DNA of 64,000 nt from Streptomyces nojiriensis (GTDB lineage Bacteria > Actinomycetota > Actinomycetes > Streptomycetales > Streptomycetaceae), in NCBI RefSeq assembly GCF_017639205.1, contig NZ_CP071139.1, positions 7,315,501 to 7,379,500 on the forward strand. Reading direction: 5' to 3'. Of this stretch, positions 42,295 through 49,907 are shown in pieces. The position numbers and the translations under genes are program-made. Numbering within the stretch: position 1 is the stretch's first letter; every line of letters begins with the position of its first letter. The notes beneath the pieces are model-generated. The model worked only from the letters and a program-made list of their open reading frames with translations. It made no database searches and had not been told where the DNA came from.

Positions 42295-42306
42295 GCACGG
42301 TCGTTC
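42295..42306 (-). promoter_or_regulatory. Putative TetR autoregulatory site
   Basis: On the minus strand GAACGACCGTGC lies 19 bp before the TetR ATG. It differs in one base from the hydrolase promoter site at 40638-40649. It also forms part of a GAACG-N6-CGTTC inverted repeat (42291-42306). Confidence 0.5.
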
Positions 42307-42402
42307 ACCTGGTGGAGGAAGGGGGCCGCTGTCAGTGGCGGGTGCGATGCTCGAAGAGGAAGGACAGGGATCGAAGAACCGGGGTCGGAAGGAGTGCGGA
42401 CC

Positions 42403-43197
42403 ATGCTCACCACTGACTACAAGGACGGCTCTCCGAACTGGGTGGACCTCGGCACGCCCGACATCGGCGGAGCCGCCGACTTCTACGGGGCACTGTTCGG
42501 CTGGGACTTCCAGGCGGGCAGCGAGGAGGTCGGCGGGTACGGAATGTTCCACCTCGGCGGCAAGACCGTCGCGGGTGGTATGGCCGTTCCCGCAGAGCAG
42601 GGCCCCTGTGCCTGGCAGATCTACTTCCAGAGCGCGGACGCGGACGCGACGGCCGAGGCCGTGACGAAGGCGGGTGGCACGGTGACCTTCGAGCCGATGA
42701 GCGTCCTCGACTTCGGCCGGATGGCGATGTGCGCCGACCCGTCGGGCGTGGGCTTCGGGGTCTGGCAGCCCAGGATGAACACCGGGCTGGGCGCGGTGAC
42801 GGACGTGGGCACCTTGTGCTGGACGGAGCTGTACACGGGCGACGTGGCAGGGGCCGCCGAGTTCTACCGGGCGGTCTTCGGCTGGGAGGTCAACGCGATG
42901 CCCTACGAGGGCGGTACGTACACGATGGCCAAGCCGGCCGGCACGCTGGACGAGGCGGCCTTCGGCGGCCTGGTGCCGATCTCGACGGACCCGGTGGAGG
43001 ACGCCGAACAGCCCTACTGGACGCCGTACTTCGAGGTGGCCGACTGCGACGCGGCGGCGGCGAAGGCGGAGGAGGCGGGCGGCAAGGTACGTCTCACCCC
43101 GGAGTCCATGGAGGGAGTCGGCCGGTTCGCCAAGCTGGCGGACCCCTTCGGGGCGCGGTTCGCGGTCATAGCCAGCACACCCGCACCCGGGTCATGA
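42403..43197 (+). CDS. VOC family protein with two glyoxalase-like domains
   Basis: 264-aa protein with two tandem vicinal-oxygen-chelate modules, ~10-120 and ~135-260. Each starts with a WVDLGTPDIGGAADFYGALFGW- or WTELYTGDVAGAAEFYRAVFGW-type strand-helix, and each ends with an ADPSGVGFGVWQP- or ADPFGARFAVI-type strand. Such two-module VOC proteins in Streptomyces are often annotated as hydroxylases or resistance-like binding proteins; the real function is unknown. The start ATG 42403 has an AAGGAG site. Confidence 0.88.
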   Translation: MLTTDYKDGSPNWVDLGTPDIGGAADFYGALFGWDFQAGSEEVGGYGMFHLGGKTVAGGMAVPAEQGPCAWQIYFQSADADATAEAVTKAGGTVTFEPMSVLDFGRMAMCADPSGVGFGVWQPRMNTGLGAVTDVGTLCWTELYTGDVAGAAEFYRAVFGWEVNAMPYEGGTYTMAKPAGTLDEAAFGGLVPISTDPVEDAEQPYWTPYFEVADCDAAAAKAEEAGGKVRLTPESMEGVGRFAKLADPFGARFAVIASTPAPGS

Positions 43198-43254
43198 CGA
43201 GGTGTTGATCAGTCGTTGATCGGACGTCCATCGGCGGCGGTCAGTATCTCCGGC

Positions 43255-43497
43255 ATGTCGATTAACACCACTGCCGCAACCACTGACACCGCTTGGTACG
43301 ACCTTGCCCTGTGCGCCCAGACGGGCCCCGGCTTCTTCTTCCCGGAGCCCGGCTCGTCGCTGCGCGACGCGAAGCGGCTGTGCGGGGCTTGCGAGGGGCG
43401 GGCGGCTTGCCTGGAGTACGCCCTGGCCAATGACGAGCGCTTCGGAGTCTGGGGCGGCCTCTCGGAGGCCGAGCGCCAGGCCCTTCGCCGCAGCTGA
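43255..43497 (+). CDS. WhiB-like [4Fe-4S] transcription factor
   Basis: 80-aa Wbl protein. The cluster cysteines are Cys20, Cys43, Cys46 and Cys52 (C-x22-C-x2-C-x5-C), followed by the GVWGGL turn and a basic C-terminus. Wbl proteins act with sigma factors to control development, redox responses or antibiotic resistance in actinobacteria. ATG 43255 lies 7 nt after CAGTAT (43242-43247), so the mRNA is probably leaderless. An upstream direct repeat GTTGATC (43204-43210, 43215-43221) may be regulatory. Its TGA stop abuts the stop of the convergent gene with no gap. Confidence 0.9.
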   Translation: MSINTTAATTDTAWYDLALCAQTGPGFFFPEPGSSLRDAKRLCGACEGRAACLEYALANDERFGVWGGLSEAERQALRRS

Positions 43498-44079
43498 TCA
43501 GGTGCGCGTCCCCTTCCCGCTCCCACGCACCAGCCCCACGCGCCGCGCGAGGTCGAACCCCTCACCACCGCACTCCTCCCGGCGCGGTGTGTGGGGCACG
43601 ACGCGCACCGGGTAGTGCCCCCCGACGGGCGATACGACGCCACCGAAGCGGGGATCTCCGGCGAACCAGATCCGGTCCGGGTGGTCTCCCTCCAGTGTGG
43701 CTGGCTCGACGGGGAACGGGATGATCCGGAACATGGCCGTGAAGTCTTCCCTGAAAGAGATGGCGACGGTCGCCGGACTTCCGGGCGGCCTGCGCGGGTG
43801 TCGGCACGGCAACTCGCGCCAGGGATAGGCCTGGAGCACAGCAACGACCCGGCGCCGCCGGAAGTAGGCGACGATCACCCAGGGCAAGTAGGGGGTGGTG
43901 AGAATGATCAAGAGGGTGAGGGTCATTCCCGCGTAGGGAATGACACCGATGCAGGCCAGGGCGGCCAGCGGAGGACCGCCGAGGCTGAGTACCCAATTGA
44001 AGCGTCGGACGGCCAGCCGTTTGTAGCCAACCACCGTCGGCGGGTGGTCCCAGGCCGTCTTGGTGAGTGTGACGCTCAT
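43498..44079 (-). CDS. Hypothetical membrane protein, last gene of the WXG100-type operon
   Basis: 193-aa protein with two closely spaced membrane helices (~30-72), then a soluble domain of ~120 residues containing FREDFTAMFRIIPFPVEPATLEGDHPDRIWFAGDP, read as a landmark only. I do not recognise the family. The ATG overlaps the stop of the preceding gene (ATGA). Third-position GC looks lower than in nearby housekeeping genes, as in the gene before it, which suggests an accessory origin. Confidence 0.65.
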   Translation of the reverse strand: MSVTLTKTAWDHPPTVVGYKRLAVRRFNWVLSLGGPPLAALACIGVIPYAGMTLTLLIILTTPYLPWVIVAYFRRRRVVAVLQAYPWRELPCRHPRRPPGSPATVAISFREDFTAMFRIIPFPVEPATLEGDHPDRIWFAGDPRFGGVVSPVGGHYPVRVVPHTPRREECGGEGFDLARRVGLVRGSGKGTRT

Positions 44080-44696
44080 AGGAGTACCTCCAGGATGCGT
44101 GAGGTCCCGGTGGCCTTCAGCACGCTCGGGTCGGGGTCGGTGAACTGCAAGGTGTGCGCCACCGCTTCGAGGATGTCCGTATAGGCAGCGGCGTGATCGG
44201 TGCAGGCGCTGGTCAGATCGAGGACGAGCAAGTGGAGTCCATCAGGATGCACCGTTGCGACCCTGGCCTGAAACAGCTGATGCTCGATATCTGGCACGGA
44301 CATGATCCCGGTGACCAGACAACAAGGAAGAGCCGACGGCAGGTCGATGAACCTGCGGACCGAGCTGGTCCAGAGCGTGGAGCGGGCGATGGCCAGAGCC
44401 GTACGTGCCACGGCGAGCCGGGGGTTGGGCTGCTCGACCCGCCGGATCGTGAGGGAGAACAGCGAGGTGGTGACCCCGACCGGTTCCTCGGGATGGAAGC
44501 CGAATGCGGTGTATACGACGTCGTGCCCCGCCAATTCTTCAAGGCCGTCCATGAGCTGGGACAGTTCCTCTTGGGCAATCTGGCTGCCCAAGGCTTCAGC
44601 GAACGCGTTCAAGGTCGCTGATTCTCCAGGGCCGATGTCATGGAAGCCCGGGGGCAGGCGGAACCAGACCGGCGGGATGCTGCTCTCCTGTGTCAT
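44076..44696 (-). CDS. Hypothetical protein of the WXG100-type operon
   Basis: 206-aa soluble protein without signal peptide or membrane helices; an alpha/beta mix with PPVWFRLPPGFHDI at the start and LLVLDLTSACTDHAAAY near the C-terminus. It has no homologue I can name. The ATG overlaps the upstream stop (ATGA) and its stop overlaps the next ATG. Its place between a WXG100-domain protein and a membrane protein suggests a chaperone, immunity or secretion accessory role (inference). Codon choice is less GC-biased than in flanking genes. Confidence 0.65.
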   Translation of the reverse strand: MTQESSIPPVWFRLPPGFHDIGPGESATLNAFAEALGSQIAQEELSQLMDGLEELAGHDVVYTAFGFHPEEPVGVTTSLFSLTIRRVEQPNPRLAVARTALAIARSTLWTSSVRRFIDLPSALPCCLVTGIMSVPDIEHQLFQARVATVHPDGLHLLVLDLTSACTDHAAAYTDILEAVAHTLQFTDPDPSVLKATGTSRILEVLL

Positions 44697-45826
44697 GGCC
44701 GCAACGCCGACCAGACGTGGCCCGATTTCCTGATGGCAGAGGGAGCGTCGTCGAGAACCCCTCGGGTGCCGTCCACTGCTGTCGAGCCTTGTTCGACTGC
44801 TTCGTTGTCCGGGCCGTAGTCTCCTGCGGCGGTCAGCGCACCAGTACCTGCCACGGCCACGCCCACCCGGTCTCTGGCGTGCTGACTCGATGAGCGCATG
44901 GCCCATCCGGTGAGTGGACTGTCCAACTGGCGCAGGTCGTCCGAGGTGCTCCATGCCGCCTGCCTGAACGCGGTGGCTCCGGGAGCCAGCCCCACCACCG
45001 CGCTGCCTTCCGGAGCGGCGGCCATCGCCGCGCGGGCGGCCGCTGTGCCCGCCTTGGCGCCGGAGGCGACCGCTGCGACACCCGGGACCGCGCCGACCGA
45101 GTCGCCGAGGAGCGTCACGCTGCTCTTCCAGAAGTCCGCGTCGAACTGGCCCTTCGTGAAGCCGTCGGACAGGGACTTGCGGAACTTCGGGTCCGAGGTG
45201 TGCATCGCCAGGGCTGCCAAGGACAGGCCGCTCCCGACGAGCATGATGGCGAGCCCCGCCGGCGGGCAGACAAGGGCCACGCCCGCCCCGATCGCACCCA
45301 GGATCGCCGACGCGTTCGACATCGCGTCCGCAGGGTCGTCGACGATCTTGTTCCAGATCGAGGCCAGCAGGCCCGGTTCCTTCGGGGCCAGGCGGTCCGT
45401 CGCCGCGTTCAGGGTCTGGGCCACCCGGCGGGCGGCCGTGCCGTGCTCGGCGGCGAGTTCGCGGGCCAGGCGGCGGGCATCGGTGAGGGCCTCTTCCGTC
45501 TTCGCCGCCGCGGCCTGGGCCTCGTACCGGGTGGCCAGTGCGCGGTGCGAGACCAGGGTGTCGTGCCACCCCGTGAGCCGGCGGGCCGCCTCCGCGAGGG
45601 AGGTGTGGGCCGCGCCGAGGTAGCGGGGGAGGTCCTGCGAGAGGGAGGCGCGGAAGGCGGTGGCGGCCTCGCCCTGCCAGGCCGAGCTGTGGGAGACCAG
45701 GTCCTTCACCACCCGGGAGGCCTCCCCGAGGGAGCCGGCCGAGGCGCCGAGCTTCTTGGCCAGGGCCAGGACCGTCGCGGGATTGCCGGGGGCCGGGTCG
45801 AAGCCCAGTGCCGCGTACTCAGTCAC
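44693..45826 (-). CDS. WXG100-domain protein, putative T7SS-secreted
   Basis: 377-aa protein. The N-terminal ~110 residues form a helical hairpin of WXG100 type with the turn SAWQGEAATAF (W-Q-G). A coiled-coil-like helical region runs to ~170, followed by a hydrophobic glycine-rich stretch (~185-215, AILGAIGAGVALVCPPAGLAIM) and a low-complexity C-terminal part with no recognised toxin domain. GTG 45826 is chosen because it overlaps the upstream stop by 8 bp. This resembles the large partner of Esx-like pairs in Streptomyces. A pore or effector role is possible but unproven. Confidence 0.75.
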   Translation of the reverse strand: MTEYAALGFDPAPGNPATVLALAKKLGASAGSLGEASRVVKDLVSHSSAWQGEAATAFRASLSQDLPRYLGAAHTSLAEAARRLTGWHDTLVSHRALATRYEAQAAAAKTEEALTDARRLARELAAEHGTAARRVAQTLNAATDRLAPKEPGLLASIWNKIVDDPADAMSNASAILGAIGAGVALVCPPAGLAIMLVGSGLSLAALAMHTSDPKFRKSLSDGFTKGQFDADFWKSSVTLLGDSVGAVPGVAAVASGAKAGTAAARAAMAAAPEGSAVVGLAPGATAFRQAAWSTSDDLRQLDSPLTGWAMRSSSQHARDRVGVAVAGTGALTAAGDYGPDNEAVEQGSTAVDGTRGVLDDAPSAIRKSGHVWSALRP

Positions 45827-46121
45827 GGGCGGCCGCCGCCCGGAGGAAGGCCGCACGGACGGCCTGATCGAGCTCCGCGTACTCCGCGGCGCTGCGGTCC
45901 ACGCCCTCCCGGACGTCCTTGACGCGTTTGGTCAGCTCCTGCGTGCCGTAGGCCCAGCGTTCCTGGAAGCCGTCACACGCCGCGTCGAGGTCCGCCGTGC
46001 CCAGCTGATCGGGCCGTACGTGGTCCAGTGCGCGCCGGGCCTCCCGCAGGGAGACCAGCGAGGAGTCCAGGGCGCGCGTCAGACGGGTCAGCTGGTCGAT
46101 GTCCACCTGGAGCGAGGTCAT
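45819..46121 (-). CDS. WXG100-like small helical protein
   Basis: 100-aa all-helical protein, the size of Esx proteins. The helix-turn-helix turn is FQERWAYGTQEL near residue 55, a W-x-x-G variant of the WXG motif. ATG 46121 leads the four-gene operon; only a weak AGGG precedes it. Its stop overlaps the GTG of the large WXG100 protein, so the two may be made 1:1 and form a heterodimer. No EccC ATPase or other secretion gene is in the window. Confidence 0.72.
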   Translation of the reverse strand: MTSLQVDIDQLTRLTRALDSSLVSLREARRALDHVRPDQLGTADLDAACDGFQERWAYGTQELTKRVKDVREGVDRSAAEYAELDQAVRAAFLRAAAARD

Positions 46122-46193
46122 GACGCGAAACCCTGGCAGAGCGGGGCTCTGCCAGGGCAATCGGTATCACTCGCCCGAGCGAGCGGAAATCGG

Positions 46194-47165
46194 TCAGCCC
46201 TTGCGGGCGGCGAGGCGGGCCGCGCGGGCGGCCAGCTTCTCGTCGAACTTGCGGGCCTCGGAGTCCAGGCCGTTCATGAACAGCCCGAGCTCCTCCTGGG
46301 CCTTCTGGCCGTCGGGGCCGAGGCCGTCGATGTCCATGATCTTGAGGAAGCGGATCACGGGGCTCAGTACGTCGTCGTGGTGGATCCGCAGGTTGTAGAC
46401 CCCGCCGATGGCCATCTGCGCGGCCATCCGCTCGAAGCCGGGCATGCCGTGTCCGGGCATCCGGAAGTTGACGACGACGTCCCGTACGGCCTGCATGGTC
46501 AGGTCCGGGGCGAGCTCGAAGGCCGCGCCCAGCAGGTTGCGGTAGAAGATCATGTGCAGGTTCTCGTCCTGCGCGATGCGGGCCAGCATCCGGTCGCAGA
46601 CCGGGTCACCGGACTGGTGGCCGGTGTTGCGGTGCGAGATGCGGGTCGCGAGCTCCTGGAAGGCCACGTACGCCACCGAGTGCAGCATCGAGTGGCGGTT
46701 GTCGGACTCGAACCCCTCAGACATGTGCTGCATGCGGAACGCTTCCAGCTTGTCCGGGTCCACGGCTCGCGAGGCCAGCAGGTAGTCGCGCATCACGATG
46801 CCGTGGCGGCCCTCCTCGGCGGTCCAGCGGTGCACCCACGTGCCCCAGGCGCCGTTGCGGCCGAAGAGCGACGCGATCTCGTGGTGGTAGCTGGGGAGGT
46901 TGTCCTCGGTCAGCAGGTTCACGACCAGCGCGATCTTGCCGATGTCGGTGACCTTGGACTGCTGCGGGTCCCAGGCTTCGCCGTCCTCGAAGAAGCCGGG
47001 GAAGTTCCGGCCATCGCTCCACGGGACGTACTCGTGGGGCATCCAGTCCTTGGTGACCTTCAGATGGCGGTTGAGCTCCTTTTCGACCACCTCTTCCAGC
47101 GCGAACAGCAGCTTGGCGTCTGTCCACGCCTCCGAGCTGCCGAGGTGGGGAGAGGTGATCGTCAC
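46194..47165 (-). CDS. Acyl-[acyl-carrier-protein] desaturase
   Basis: 323-aa soluble di-iron desaturase. The two ligand motifs are EEGRH (in WTAEEGRHG) and DENLH (in AQDENLHMIF), with additional Glu ligands in FALEEVVEKELN and EDNLPSYHHE, matching the plant-type stearoyl-ACP desaturase (DesA) family. It makes monounsaturated acyl chains. It starts at ATG 47165 and ends with a basic tail. Two adjacent palindromes upstream imply tight repression. In mycobacteria and Streptomyces, TetR proteins regulate such genes in response to acyl-CoA. Confidence 0.93.
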   Translation of the reverse strand: MTITSPHLGSSEAWTDAKLLFALEEVVEKELNRHLKVTKDWMPHEYVPWSDGRNFPGFFEDGEAWDPQQSKVTDIGKIALVVNLLTEDNLPSYHHEIASLFGRNGAWGTWVHRWTAEEGRHGIVMRDYLLASRAVDPDKLEAFRMQHMSEGFESDNRHSMLHSVAYVAFQELATRISHRNTGHQSGDPVCDRMLARIAQDENLHMIFYRNLLGAAFELAPDLTMQAVRDVVVNFRMPGHGMPGFERMAAQMAIGGVYNLRIHHDDVLSPVIRFLKIMDIDGLGPDGQKAQEELGLFMNGLDSEARKFDEKLAARAARLAARKG

Positions 47166-47193
47166 GGGTACTCCTGGGTGTAAAGCGAACTAC

Positions 47194-47223
47194 CTACGGT
47201 TCCGTAGCCTACGGAGTCGTAGG
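47194..47223 (-). promoter_or_regulatory. Two abutting palindromic operators upstream of the desaturase
   Basis: CTACGG-TT-CCGTAG (47194-47207) and CCTACG-GAGT-CGTAGG (47208-47223) are both perfect palindromes, directly adjacent, sharing the CTACG/CGTAG half-site. They lie 29-58 bp before the desaturase ATG, where the promoter or early leader must be. Confidence 0.75.
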
Positions 47224-47439
47224 TTAAGCGTGACATCAAGGCCAGCCAACCCCCCGGCAGGTGTATGTCCGGTTACATCCAGCTATCTATGCAGTTTATG
47301 ACCGGCCTGAGAGGGGTCTGGGGGGCGAAAATCACGCCAGCGGGTGGTTTGCCGACCCCCGGTTTGACGAAAGAAATGGGTTCCGCTTGACCGGGGGCGC
47401 GGCGATCCGGCTCTCGCCGCTCACGGCGGGGGCGCGGTC
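47224..47439. other. Gene-free region between desaturase operators and ABC-F stop
   Basis: 216 bp without a credible gene. It holds an inverted repeat CCCCCGGT/ACCGGGGG (47356-47363, 47390-47397) with a 26-nt loop that could end the ABC-F transcript on the minus strand. The AT-richer stretch around 47255-47300 (with TAACCGG and TATCTATGCAG) could hold the desaturase promoter. Nothing else is evident. Confidence 0.5.
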
Positions 47440-49083
47440 TCACTCACCCGACCACAGCCTCTCCCGCACCTCCTCGGCCGTCGTCGGCCGCAGCTCGCCG
47501 TCCAGCAGGAGCCATCGCGTGATGCCGATCGACTCCAGGAACGGCACGTCGTGGCTCGCCACCACGAGTGCGCCCTCGTACGACTCCAACGCGTCGGTCA
47601 GCTGCCGCACGCTCGACAGGTCCAGGTTGTTCGTCGGCTCGTCCAGCATCAGCAGCTGCGGAGCCGGCTCCGCCAGCAGCAGGGCCGCCAGTGCCGCCCG
47701 GAAGCGTTCGCCGCCCGACAGCGTGCCGGCCGGGCGGTCCGCCCGGGCGCCGCGGAAGAGGAAGTGCGCGAGCCGGGCCCGGATCAGGTTGTTGGTGGCC
47801 TGCGGCGCGAACCGCGCCACGTTCTCCACGACCGAACGGCTCTCGTCCAGTACGTCGAGGCGCTGTGGCAGGAACCGCGTGGTCACATGCGCCACCACCG
47901 CACCGGACACGGGCGGGAGCTGCCCCGCGATCGTGCGCAGCAGCGTGGTCTTGCCCGATCCGTTGCGGCCCACCAGGGCGATCCGCTCCGGCCCCCGGAG
48001 TTCCCACTCGCCCGGTACGGCGGCTCCGTGGGCCAGGCGCAGATCGCTCAGGGTCAGGACCTGCCGCCCCGGCGGGACCTGGGTGGCGGGCAGCTGGATC
48101 CGGATCTCGTCGTCGTCGCGCACCGCCTCCACCGCCTGGTCCAGACGTTCCTTCGCCTGCGCCAGCTTCTCGGTGTGCATGATCCGGTGCTTGCCCGCCG
48201 ACTCCTGGGCCGCGCGCTTGCGCGCACCCATCACGATCTTCGGCTCGCGCTTGTTGTCGTACATCTTCTGCCCGTACCGCTTGCGCCGCGCCAATTTGAC
48301 CTGGGCGTCCGCCAGTTCGCGCTTCTGCCGCTGTACGTCGGCCTCCGCGACCCGGACCATCCGCTCGGCGGACTCCTGCTCCGCGGCGAGCAGGTCCTGG
48401 TAGTGCGTGAAGTTGCCTCCGTACCAGCGGACTTCGCCGTCGCGCAGGTCGGCGATCTGGTCGACCCGCTCCAGCAGCTCCCGGTCGTGGCTGACCAGGA
48501 GCATCACCCCGGACCACGACTCGACCGCCGTGTAGAGGCGGCTGCGGGCGCGCAGGTCCAGGTTGTTGGTGGGTTCGTCCAGCAGCAGGACGTCGGGGCG
48601 GGCGAGCAGCAGGGCGGCCAGCCGCAGCAGTACGGATTCGCCGCCCGAGAGCTCGCCGACGGTGCGGTCCAGGCCGATCCGGGCGAGACCGAGCTGGTCG
48701 AGCGTGGCCAGGGCCCGCTCCTCCACGTCCCAGTCGTCGCCGACGGCGGTGAAGTTCGCCTCGGTGGCCTCGCCCGCCTCGATGGCGTGGAGCGCGGCGC
48801 GGGCGGTGTGGATGCCGAGCGCCTCGTCCACGCGCAGCGCTGTGTCGAGCGTGACGTTCTGCGGGAGGTGGCCGACCGAGCCGGCGACGGAGGACTGGCC
48901 TTCGGTCGGGGCCAGTTCGCCGGCGATCAGCTTCAGCAGGGTGGACTTCCCGCAGCCGTTGAGCCCGATCAGGCCGGTGCGGCCGGGGCCCACGGTGAGC
49001 TGGAACCCGTCGAAGACGGGAGTGCCGTCGGGCCAGTCGAAGGGCAGTGCGGAGCAGGTGATGAACGCAGGGGCGTTACTCAT
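47440..49083 (-). CDS. ABC-F family ATP-binding protein
   Basis: 547-aa protein with two ABC ATPase modules and no membrane part. Walker A motifs: GLNGCGKST (~39-47) and GRNGSGKTT (~370). Signature LSGGE occurs in both halves, and each Walker B is LLLDEPTNNLD/LMLDEPTNNLD. The charged helical linker (~240-310) carries KRYGQKMYDNKREPKIV. ABC-F proteins act on the ribosome: some give antibiotic protection, others are translation factors. The sequence alone does not decide which. The 178-bp leader contains no obvious attenuator. Confidence 0.92.
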   Translation of the reverse strand: MSNAPAFITCSALPFDWPDGTPVFDGFQLTVGPGRTGLIGLNGCGKSTLLKLIAGELAPTEGQSSVAGSVGHLPQNVTLDTALRVDEALGIHTARAALHAIEAGEATEANFTAVGDDWDVEERALATLDQLGLARIGLDRTVGELSGGESVLLRLAALLLARPDVLLLDEPTNNLDLRARSRLYTAVESWSGVMLLVSHDRELLERVDQIADLRDGEVRWYGGNFTHYQDLLAAEQESAERMVRVAEADVQRQKRELADAQVKLARRKRYGQKMYDNKREPKIVMGARKRAAQESAGKHRIMHTEKLAQAKERLDQAVEAVRDDDEIRIQLPATQVPPGRQVLTLSDLRLAHGAAVPGEWELRGPERIALVGRNGSGKTTLLRTIAGQLPPVSGAVVAHVTTRFLPQRLDVLDESRSVVENVARFAPQATNNLIRARLAHFLFRGARADRPAGTLSGGERFRAALAALLLAEPAPQLLMLDEPTNNLDLSSVRQLTDALESYEGALVVASHDVPFLESIGITRWLLLDGELRPTTAEEVRERLWSGE

Positions 49084-49227
49084 GGAGGCCTCCAGGTTGC
49101 GTGAGTGGTGCGTGCAACGCGGGGAGACAGCCGACGGGTCAGCCGCAGGGCGTGGTGGTCGGTGTCTCGAACCTCAGACGAGCAATGTCCTGCTCCGTTT
49201 CGACGGGGATGGGCCGTCTTCGAAGCT

Positions 49228-49247
49228 ACGGGCGGCCGCAGCCGCCC
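49228..49247 (-). terminator. GC-rich hairpin after the SsgA-like gene
   Basis: CGGGCGGC (49228-49235)/GCCGCCCG (49240-49247), 8-bp arms with a CGCA loop, begins 14 nt after the SsgA-like stop on the minus strand. No U-tract follows, so it would be an 'L-shaped' terminator or an RNA-stabilising structure ahead of the ABC-F gene. Confidence 0.45.
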
Positions 49248-49261
49248 GCAAAGCAATTAAT

Positions 49262-49678
49262 TCAGCAGGTGTCGCGCATGAGCTCGGCCAGGTTGTGGTC
49301 CATGTCCAGGTAGAGGTGTTCGAGGCCGGGCGGCACCACGGTCGCCGCCCGCTCCAGGAAGCGGTGCAGCTCGGCCGTCAGCATCAGCACGATCGCGACA
49401 CCCTCCGTCGCGTGGAACTCGATGGTGGTCCGGTCACCGTCGTACGGGCGCACGCGTACGTCGCCACAGCCCGACGGGCGGTCCAGGCCGGACTCCAGGA
49501 GCTCGCGCGAGAAGGTCCACGAGACCTCGACACCCTCCAGCGTGGCCGGGGCCGGGAACGCCATGCGCACCGCGAACGGATCCGCACGGTCGTAGCAGAG
49601 GGTGACGGGCACGGTCTCGACCTTCGGCGCGGTGGCGACCAGACGGGCCTGTGCGGCCTGCTCGATGACAGTGATCAA
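49262..49678 (-). CDS. SsgA-like protein (SALP), sporulation/cell-division regulator
   Basis: 138-aa member of the SsgA-like family, found in sporulating actinomycetes. Family marks are LCYDRADPFAVRMAF, VSWTFSRELLESGLDRPSGCGDVRV and a C-terminal LDMDHNLAELM. SALPs help localise septa and control cell-wall remodelling during sporulation; SsgB recruits FtsZ. Which paralogue this is cannot be decided here. The 229-bp upstream gap contains GATTGG-N6-CCAATC (49793-49810) and TGTG-ATCG-CACA (49813-49824) inverted repeats that may control it. Confidence 0.9.
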   Translation of the reverse strand: MITVIEQAAQARLVATAPKVETVPVTLCYDRADPFAVRMAFPAPATLEGVEVSWTFSRELLESGLDRPSGCGDVRVRPYDGDRTTIEFHATEGVAIVLMLTAELHRFLERAATVVPPGLEHLYLDMDHNLAELMRDTC

Positions 49679-49792
49679 GGCTCACTCCCTTGCGGCGGAT
49701 CTGCTGCCGGACTGTTGGGGTGGAGCCCGGCAACCCGATAGACGCCGGAATCGGCAAATCCGTGCATGGGCCGTTGCGTGAGCTGTGTCACC

Positions 49793-49824
49793 GATTGGCT
49801 TGAACCAATCCGTGTGATCGCACA
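49793..49824 (-). promoter_or_regulatory. Paired inverted repeats upstream of the SsgA-like gene
   Basis: GATTGG-CTTGAA-CCAATC (49793-49810) and TGTG-ATCG-CACA (49813-49824) lie 115-146 bp before the start codon, in the gap between the NCS1 permease stop and the SsgA-like gene. The regulators are unknown. Confidence 0.4.
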
Positions 49825-49907
49825 GAGTGATCGAACGGTGGATGTGCACGAAGGCGGACCCGGTCCGCGGCGGCTCCGGGGAGCCTCGGAGAAGGGCTGG
49901 TTACCGA

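Noticed and set aside
43255..43497. Longer WhiB-like start at 43216
   Set aside because: The 13 extra codons are not family-like, and CAGTAT lies 7 nt before ATG 43255, which fits a leaderless start there.
49813..49824. TGTG-ATCG-CACA as a CRP-like site
   Set aside because: The half-site spacing is 4 bp, not the 6 bp of TGTGA-N6-TCACA. It is kept only as a generic inverted repeat.
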